The translations under genes were made by a program, and so were the position numbers. DNA of 26,029 bases from Candidatus Curtissbacteria bacterium (lineage in GTDB: Bacteria; Patescibacteria; Microgenomatia; Curtissbacterales; GWA2-41-24), in the NCBI GenBank assembly GCA_030647775.1, contig JAUSJC010000009.1, positions 1 to 26,029 of the forward strand. The letters run 5' to 3'. The notes beneath the pieces are model-generated. The model searched no databases, was not told the DNA's origin, and saw nothing but the letters and a program-made list of their open reading frames with translations. Of this stretch, positions 20,928-26,029 are shown in pieces; positions within the stretch are counted from its first letter, which is position 1; every line of letters starts with the position of its first letter.

Positions 20928-23579
20928 ATGGCAGACATCGGCAAAATCCAACCGGTCGAAATAATCGATGAAATGCAAAGGTCCTATCTGGACTACGCCA
21001 TGTCGGTCATTGTCGCCCGTGCGCTTCCCGATGTCAGGGATGGCCTAAAACCAGTTCACCGCAGAATTATCTATGCCATGCAGCGTTTGGGTGTTACCCA
21101 CAGCGCCCATTACACTAAATCGGCCAAGGTCGTCGGTGAAGTATTAGGTAAATACCACCCCCACGGTGATATTTCGGTTTACGACGCCATGGTCCGTATG
21201 GCCCAGGATTTTGCCATGCGCTATCCCTTAATTGACGGCCAGGGAAACTTCGGTTCGGTTGATGGCGATTCTCCGGCCGCCATGCGTTACACCGAAGCCA
21301 GAATGGCCACTATCGCCGAAGGCCTCCTTTACGACCTGGACAAAGATACCGTCGACTGGATAGATAACTTTGACGGCTCCTTAAAAGAACCGACATTTTT
21401 ACCGGCAGTTTTGCCAAACCTCCTAATAAACGGCGCCTCCGGTATCGCCGTTGGCATGGCCACCAATATCCCTCCGCACAATTTGGGCGAAATAATCGAC
21501 GCCGTAAACCACCTGATCGAAAACCCGGAATCTTCCGTTGAAGACCTGATGCAGTTTGTCAAAGGCCCGGATTTCCCAACCGGCGCCCAGATTTACGATA
21601 TTTCCGAAATAACTGCCGCTTATGCTACCGGCCGCGGCAAAATCATGATGCGAGCCCGCGCCGATATCGAAGAGACAACAGGCGGCAAATTCCAAATCGT
21701 CGTCACCGAGATTCCCTATCAAGTTAATAAAGCCAATTTAATAATCAGGATTGCCGATCTTGTCAAAGACAAAAAGTTAGACGGGATTTCCGACCTGCGG
21801 GACGAATCCGACAGAAAGGGAATGCGCGTCGTCATCGAGCTCAAGCGCGATGCCCGCCCCAAAGCAATTCTAAATAACCTTTATAAACACACCGCCCTCC
21901 AGCAATCATTCCCGGTCAATATGGTCGCCTTGGTCGACGGCACACCCCAAACCCTCACCCTAAAAATGATCTTGGAAGAATTTATAAAGCACCGCAAAAG
22001 TGTCATCACCCAAAGAAGCAAATTTGAACTCGAAGAAGCCAAAGCCCGCGCCCATATTTTAGAAGGCTTAAAAATCGCCGTTGATAACATCGACGAGGTC
22101 ATCGAAACCATCAAAAAGTCCAAAGACCAGCAAGACGCCAAAGAAAACTTAATGCGTAAGTTCAAGCTTTCCGAACTTCAGTCACTGGCTATTTTGGATA
22201 TGCAGCTTAAACGTTTGGCGGCCTTAGAGCGCCAAAAGATTGAGGATGAACTCAAAATGGTCATGGAAGAAATTGTTTACTTGAAAGATCTTCTGGCTCA
22301 TCCCGACAAAATTTTAACCGTCGCGAGAGGTGAGCTGGCAAAATTGAAAGAACGCTTTGGCGATGAGCGCAAAACCAAAGTTTATAAACAAAAACTCGGT
22401 GAATTTTCCGAAGAAGATTTGATTCCCAATGAACCGGCAATCGTCACGATCACCGTAAGCGGTTATGTTAAAAGGCAGGACATCGGCACTTTCAAAACCC
22501 AAAGGCGCGGCGGCAAAGGCGTTTCCGGCATTACCACCAAGGAAGAAGACGTCGTTGCCAATCTTTTCACCGCCCAAACCCACGACAATTTGCTTTTCTT
22601 TACCAATCGCGGCCGCGTTTTCCAACTCAAAGTCTATGAACTTCCCGAAACTTCCAGAATTGCCAAGGGTCAGGCCATTGTCAATCTTTTAGAGCTTGGA
22701 CCGGAGGAAAAAATCCTGTCTATCCTGCCTGTCAGAAAGCAAAAAGATAATGGTCCCAAAACCGCCTTCGTTGTCATGGCCACCCGAAAAGGCGTCATCA
22801 AAAAGACTGCTATTTCCCAATATGAAGCCATCCGTCGTTCCGGCATCATCGCCATCAAGTTAACACCCGGAGACCAGCTTGCCTGGGCAAAACTCACAAA
22901 TGGCGACGACAATATTATTTTAGTTTCCAAAAAAGGCATGTCCATTAAATTCTCGGAAAAAGATGTCCGGCCGATGGCCCGCGACACCATGGGCGTGCGG
23001 GGGATAAAGATTAAACCCGAAGACGAATTAATCGGCATGGATATTATCGAAAAAGACAACGACCGCGCCGAACTTTTGGTAATTGCCGAAAGAGGTATCG
23101 GCAAAAAAACCCAAGTTTCGGCTTGGCCGATGCAGCTTCGCGGCGGAGTCGGCGTCAAGGCCGCCAATTTAACCGACAAAACCGGTCAGATTGTTACCGC
23201 CCAAATCCTGTCTAAAGATGATGAAGCTCTTATTCTAACAACCCAAAAAGGCCAGGTCATCAGAACTACCATCCGCTCCGTTCCGCGCTTAACCCGCGAT
23301 ACCATGGGCGTTATTATCATGCGCTTAACAGGGGCCGATAAAGTTGCCGCCGCCACCGTCCTTGCCAAGAAAAAAGAAGAGAAAGAAATCGAAAACGTAA
23401 TAGAAAAAATGCCGCAAGAAAAACCAAAAGCCGCAGCCAAACCTAAAAAAGCCGAAAAACCTGCACCCAAGAAAGTCGCAGACCCTGAACGAAGTCGAAG
23501 GACAGTCAAAAAGCTGGTCGCCAAACCTAAACTTGAAAACCCTGAGCGCAGTCGAAGGGCAAAGAAAAGATCGAAATGA
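20928..23579 (+). CDS. gyrA: DNA gyrase subunit A
   Basis: 883 residues. It is the breakage-reunion subunit of gyrase. Motifs: DGLKPVHRRI (38-47), YHPHGDISVYDAMVRMAQ (the helix IV region, residues 76-93), catalytic Tyr121 in AAMRYTEARM, then the GyrA box QRRGGKG (525-531), which marks gyrase rather than topoisomerase IV, in a six-bladed C-terminal domain. The residue matching E. coli Ser83 is Ile82 here; the Asp87 match is kept. After the last blade comes a basic tail of about 65 residues (Lys/Ala/Pro-rich) holding two PERSRR sequences coded by REP-like repeats (23483-23502, 23540-23559). It starts at ATG 20928 with no obvious Shine-Dalgarno sequence and is followed by a good terminator (23615-23638). 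Confidence 0.97.
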   Translation: MADIGKIQPVEIIDEMQRSYLDYAMSVIVARALPDVRDGLKPVHRRIIYAMQRLGVTHSAHYTKSAKVVGEVLGKYHPHGDISVYDAMVRMAQDFAMRYPLIDGQGNFGSVDGDSPAAMRYTEARMATIAEGLLYDLDKDTVDWIDNFDGSLKEPTFLPAVLPNLLINGASGIAVGMATNIPPHNLGEIIDAVNHLIENPESSVEDLMQFVKGPDFPTGAQIYDISEITAAYATGRGKIMMRARADIEETTGGKFQIVVTEIPYQVNKANLIIRIADLVKDKKLDGISDLRDESDRKGMRVVIELKRDARPKAILNNLYKHTALQQSFPVNMVALVDGTPQTLTLKMILEEFIKHRKSVITQRSKFELEEAKARAHILEGLKIAVDNIDEVIETIKKSKDQQDAKENLMRKFKLSELQSLAILDMQLKRLAALERQKIEDELKMVMEEIVYLKDLLAHPDKILTVARGELAKLKERFGDERKTKVYKQKLGEFSEEDLIPNEPAIVTITVSGYVKRQDIGTFKTQRRGGKGVSGITTKEEDVVANLFTAQTHDNLLFFTNRGRVFQLKVYELPETSRIAKGQAIVNLLELGPEEKILSILPVRKQKDNGPKTAFVVMATRKGVIKKTAISQYEAIRRSGIIAIKLTPGDQLAWAKLTNGDDNIILVSKKGMSIKFSEKDVRPMARDTMGVRGIKIKPEDELIGMDIIEKDNDRAELLVIAERGIGKKTQVSAWPMQLRGGVGVKAANLTDKTGQIVTAQILSKDDEALILTTQKGQVIRTTIRSVPRLTRDTMGVIIMRLTGADKVAAATVLAKKKEEKEIENVIEKMPQEKPKAAAKPKKAEKPAPKKVADPERSRRTVKKLVAKPKLENPERSRRAKKRSK
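23483..23502 (+). repeat. REP-like repeat copy 1 in the gyrA tail
   Basis: CCCTGAACGAAGTCGAAGGA, translated in frame as PERSRR. It differs from the copy at 23540 at three positions, and from the carA copy at 24489 at two. Confidence 0.8.
23540..23559 (+). repeat. REP-like repeat copy 2 in the gyrA tail
   Basis: CCCTGAGCGCAGTCGAAGGG, again read as PERSRR (same frame as copy 1, 57 bases on). Confidence 0.8.
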
Positions 23580-23614
23580 TGTCACCGAATCTTAAAAAAT
23601 ATAACGTCATTACT

Positions 23615-23638
23615 GAAGCCCGCCGGGCTTCTTTTTTT
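23615..23638 (+). terminator. Rho-independent terminator after gyrA
   Basis: Arms GAAGCCCG and CGGGCTTC form a near-perfect GC-rich stem (GAAGCC-CGCCG-GGCTTC with a five-base loop) followed by seven T. It lies 35 bases after the gyrA stop and 26 bases before carA, so it separates the gyrase operon from the carbamoyl-phosphate synthase operon. Confidence 0.85.
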
Positions 23639-23664
23639 AAGTACACACTTAAGAAAAAACTAAA

Positions 23665-24987
23665 ATGAATAAAGCAAAATTAATTCTCCAAGATGGCACA
23701 ATTTTTGAAGGCACTGCCTTTGGCGCGCCGATCTCTGTTTCGGGCGAAGTCGTTTTTGCTACCGGCATGGTCGGCTACGACCAAAGCTTAACCGACCCTT
23801 CATACAAAGGCCAAATCTTAACTTTCACATACCCGCTTGTAGGTAACTGGGGAGTCCCGCCAAAAGATTTTTGGGAATCCGAAAAAGTCCACGTCTCCGG
23901 TTTAATAATCTCCGACCTGACAGAAAAACCCTCGCATTGGCAATCAACCCAAACTTTGGATTCTTGGCTAAAACAGCAAAATGTCCCGGGCATTTGGGGT
24001 ATCGATACCCGCCGCCTCACCCAAAAACTGCGCGATCATGGTGTCATGCTCGGCAAAATTGTCGTAGGCCGCAAAGACGCCCGCCTGCCAGCGACTGCAG
24101 CCCCGCCTGACTTCGAGTTGACAAAGTCAAGTCGGGCAGGCGCAGGCAATGTCGGGCAGGTAAAAATCGAAGACCCAAACCTCCGAAACCTCGTCGCCGA
24201 AGTCTCCATCAATAAGGTTAAAATCCATTACCCTACTAGCGTGGGTGACAGGCGAGGGGGACCCCCATCGAGCGCCCGCAGCGAAAGATTCGAATTAACT
24301 CACCCAATAAATAATCATCAAGCGAGGACGTCGGATGGGGGAAGAGCCTGGCAGGACCCACACGCCCTTAACATCGGCCTTCTCAATTGCGGCGCCAAGA
24401 AAAATATTATCCGCTGCCTTACCAGGCGGGGAGTAACCGTCTTTGAACTTCCCTGGAACTTTAATCCTTTCGAAACGAATCTCAAAGACCCTGAGCGAAG
24501 TCGAAGGGTAAAACTGGATGGGCTCATGATCTCCAACGGTCCGGGGAACCCTAAAATGGCCAAGGAAACCATCGCCACTATCAAAAAATCCATGGACGAA
24601 AAACTCCCGACCTTTGGCATTTGCCTCGGCAACCAGCTTCTGGCTCTTGCCGCCGGCGGCGATACTTACAAATTGAAATTCGGCCACCGCGCTCAAAATC
24701 AACCAACAATAGAAGTCAAATCTGGTCGTTGTTACATCACCACCCAAAACCACGGATTCGCCGTTGACGAAAAGAAAATGCCTGCCGGCTTTACCCGTTG
24801 GTTTTATAACGCCAACGATAACACCAACGAAGGCATCATCCATAAAACTTTGCCGTTTTTCTCCGTCCAGTTTCACCCGGAAGCCGCCCCCGGCCCTACA
24901 GATACCGAATGGCTCTTTGACTATTTTTTGAACGTAGTGAGTAAAAATAAGCCCTCTTACTTTTTAGAAAGGATTCGTCATGGCTAA
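23665..24987 (+). CDS. carA: Carbamoyl-phosphate synthase small subunit (glutaminase)
   Basis: 440 residues; the usual length is about 360-385. It releases ammonia from glutamine for CarB in the pyrimidine/arginine pathway. N-terminal domain: LILQDGTIFEGTAFG, TGMVGYDQSLTDPSYKGQILTFTYPLVGN, and GIDTRRLTQKLRDHG. Glutaminase domain: DGLMISNGPGNPKM, nucleophile C320 in FGICLGNQLLALA, and H404/E406 in FSVQFHPEA. The Cys-to-His distance of 84 equals that in E. coli CarA (269 to 353). Three in-frame additions explain the extra length: a repeat-built stretch near residues 138-165, one near 192-234 formed by a ~127-bp inverted repeat, and PERSRR near 276-281. It overlaps carB by eight bases. The promoter is not clear; only 26 bases lie between the gyrA terminator and ATG 23665. 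Confidence 0.95.
   Translation: MNKAKLILQDGTIFEGTAFGAPISVSGEVVFATGMVGYDQSLTDPSYKGQILTFTYPLVGNWGVPPKDFWESEKVHVSGLIISDLTEKPSHWQSTQTLDSWLKQQNVPGIWGIDTRRLTQKLRDHGVMLGKIVVGRKDARLPATAAPPDFELTKSSRAGAGNVGQVKIEDPNLRNLVAEVSINKVKIHYPTSVGDRRGGPPSSARSERFELTHPINNHQARTSDGGRAWQDPHALNIGLLNCGAKKNIIRCLTRRGVTVFELPWNFNPFETNLKDPERSRRVKLDGLMISNGPGNPKMAKETIATIKKSMDEKLPTFGICLGNQLLALAAGGDTYKLKFGHRAQNQPTIEVKSGRCYITTQNHGFAVDEKKMPAGFTRWFYNANDNTNEGIIHKTLPFFSVQFHPEAAPGPTDTEWLFDYFLNVVSKNKPSYFLERIRHG
24082..24160. repeat. REP-like palindromic cluster inside carA (first insertion)
   Basis: CGCCTGCC (24082-24089) and GGCAGGCG (24135-24142) are exact inverted repeats; CCCGCCTGACTT and AAGTCGGGCAGG (24132-24140 region) pair at 10 of 12; TTGAC-AAA-GTCAA is the hairpin tip; and GTCGGGCAGG occurs twice (24131, 24151). 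The stretch is read in frame (PPDFELTKSSRAGAGN and so on), so it is a translated insertion. Confidence 0.75.
24239..24365. repeat. 127-bp inverted-repeat element inside carA (second insertion)
   Basis: Left arm 24239-24271 (starts GCGTGGGTGACAGGC, ends CCCCCATCGA) and right arm 24331-24365 (TCGGATGGGGG...GCCTGGCAGGACCCACACGC) are imperfect inverted repeats, about 33-35 bases each with small gaps. The centre has no family likeness. The whole block is in frame and adds about 43 residues between the two domains of CarA. Confidence 0.75.
24489..24508 (+). repeat. REP-like repeat in carA (PERSRR-coding)
   Basis: CCCTGAGCGAAGTCGAAGGG, the same family as in the gyrA tail, read in the same frame as PERSRR just before KLDGLMISNGPG. 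Confidence 0.8.
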
Positions 24988-26029
24988 TATAAGACCTATT
25001 CGTAGAAAAGCTCCGCTTATTGATCGTATAAGTCATATAGGTCATATCAAAAAAGTCCTTCTCCTCGGTTCCGGTGCCCTGCAAATCGGTCAGGCCGGAG
25101 AATTTGACTATTCCGGCTCACAGGCAATCAAAGCCTTAAAAGAAGAAGGCATCCAAGTCATTCTCATTAACCCCAATATCGCTACCATCCAAACATCATG
25201 GGGTTTTGCCGATAAAGTTTATTTCCTTCCAATCACCCCGCATTTTGTAGAGGAAGTCATAAAATCCCAAAAGCCTGACGGCATCTTTCTTTCCTTTGGC
25301 GGCCAAACCGCTTTAAACTGCGGACTCGCACTCGAAAAAAGCGGAGTCCTCAAAAAGCATAACGTCCAGATTCTCGGCAGTCCCATTTTGGCAATAAAAA
25401 CCACTGAAGACAGACAGGCCTTCGCCCAAATGCTCGCCAAAATCGAACTTCTCACCCCTAAAAGCAAAGCGGTAAAGACCGTCGCGGACGCCAAAAAAGT
25501 AGCTCAAAATTTGGGCTTCCCGGTTATGATAAGAGGCGGATTTTCGCTTGGAGGCCAGGATTCGGGAGTCGCCTCAAATCTTGGCGAGTTGGAACAAATT
25601 GCCAAAAAGGCCCTTGCCAAAACTCCCCAAATTTTAATAGAGGAATATCTCGCCGGCTGGAAAGAAATCGAATATGAAGTTGTCCGTGACAAATTTGATA
25701 ACTGCATCACCGTCTGCAACATGGAAAACATCGACCCGATGGGCATTCACACCGGCGAATCGGTTGTCGTTGCCCCTTCACAAACTCTCAATAACTTTGA
25801 ATACCACCAGCTTCGCGAAATCGCCATAAAAGTCATTCGGCACCTTGGCATTATCGGCGAATGTAATATCCAGTTCGCCCTCAACCCCCACCCCCAACCA
25901 AATGGTAGTCGAACCGCCGGTCAAAAACATGACGGAGCCAGCTTACAAATCAAAAACGAAAACAACAAACTATCTGTTGCTGGCGGAGGCCTGAGCGAGA
26001 CGGAAAATTATAAGCGAACTAAAAATAAA
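24980..26029 (+). CDS. carB: Carbamoyl-phosphate synthase large subunit, N-terminal part
   Basis: 350 residues are visible, no stop before the window end. It is the ATP-grasp subunit that makes carbamoyl phosphate. Seen: VLLLGSGALQIGQAGEFDYSGSQAIKAL (in part; nucleotide-site glycine loop), INPNIATIQTSWG, FLPITPHFVEEVI, SFGGQTALNCG, TTEDRQAFAQML, then GFPVMIRGGFSLGG, IEYEVVRD, ENIDPMGIHTGES and GECNIQFALNP. The wording around GQAGEFDYSGSQA and INPNIAT is closer, from memory, to eukaryotic and Bacteroidetes enzymes than to E. coli. The first 16 residues before KKVLLLG are an unusual addition. After QFALNP the family should continue with a short turn and then IE(V/M)NPRxSRSSALAS; here about 45 unrelated, Asn/Gly-rich residues follow up to the edge, so this is an insertion or a broken frame. 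It starts inside the end of carA (eight-base overlap). Confidence 0.93.
   Translation, partial: MANIRPIRRKAPLIDRISHIGHIKKVLLLGSGALQIGQAGEFDYSGSQAIKALKEEGIQVILINPNIATIQTSWGFADKVYFLPITPHFVEEVIKSQKPDGIFLSFGGQTALNCGLALEKSGVLKKHNVQILGSPILAIKTTEDRQAFAQMLAKIELLTPKSKAVKTVADAKKVAQNLGFPVMIRGGFSLGGQDSGVASNLGELEQIAKKALAKTPQILIEEYLAGWKEIEYEVVRDKFDNCITVCNMENIDPMGIHTGESVVVAPSQTLNNFEYHQLREIAIKVIRHLGIIGECNIQFALNPHPQPNGSRTAGQKHDGASLQIKNENNKLSVAGGGLSETENYKRTKNK

Noticed and set aside
24239..24365. Full transposon in carA
   Set aside because: There are inverted repeats but no transposase or room for one; called a small repeat element instead.
24295..24876. Minus-strand 193-codon frame within carA
   Set aside because: Shadow of carA, which has all catalytic residues on the other strand.
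1..26029. UGA recoding as in Absconditabacteria or Gracilibacteria
   Set aside because: pilB, gyrB, gyrA and others end in TGA at the expected length, and no gene has an internal TGA to read through.
1..26029. tRNA, rRNA or riboswitch genes
   Set aside because: No cloverleaf, conserved rRNA segment or known riboswitch core was recognised in the gaps; weak or short ones could have been missed by eye.

Overview
The window looks like chromosomal DNA of a Candidate Phyla Radiation bacterium (Patescibacteria), most likely of the Microgenomates group. This is inferred from four things: a compact type IV pilus cluster with several very short prepilins, long runs of small repeats (heptamer arrays and REP-like palindromes) both between and inside genes, divergent but recognisable housekeeping genes, and large multi-membrane-span glycosyltransferase-like proteins. 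The lineage is not proven here because there is no rRNA. TGA is a normal stop (pilB, gyrB and gyrA all end in TGA), so this is not a UGA-recoding lineage.

Layout. 1-13208, almost all on the minus strand, is a type IV pilus region. Read 5' to 3' on the minus strand it holds pilB, pilT and pilC, a pilin gene with its own promoter and strong ribosome binding site, a TMEM260/DUF2723-like membrane protein with TPRs, a second pilin, prepilin peptidase pilD, three minor-prepilin-like genes (FimT/GspH-, PilV/GspI- and PilW/GspJ-like), and the start of an unknown single-pass membrane protein. One plus-strand gene, a YfhO-family membrane protein, is embedded in the cluster and overlaps the DUF2723-like gene tail to tail. 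Together these encode a pilus machine and probably surface-glycan enzymes; no secretin or PilM/N/O genes are in view.

13209-18337, plus strand, holds a DNA polymerase III delta'-like gene, a glycine-zipper membrane protein, a SAM methyltransferase-like protein, a tRNA-dihydrouridine synthase and an SGNH hydrolase. Most of these single genes have a -10 box only 6-9 bases before the start codon, which suggests leaderless mRNAs. The last ~24 codons of the delta'-like gene recur as two decaying, untranslated copies, one after each of the next two genes.

18338-26029, plus strand, holds gyrB, a small unknown gene coupled to it, gyrA (with a good terminator after it), then carA and carB (carB runs off the end). 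GyrA, CarA, CarB and the delta'-like protein carry in-frame additions, most of them made of repeat DNA.

No tRNA, rRNA, CRISPR array, transposase or integrase was seen. The longest stretch without a gene is 273 bases (13209-13481), filled with repeats and a probable promoter. The most interesting theme is how small palindromic and heptamer repeats have been absorbed into reading frames: prepilin leader peptides, loops of CarA and CarB, the GyrA tail and the delta' C-terminal domain.
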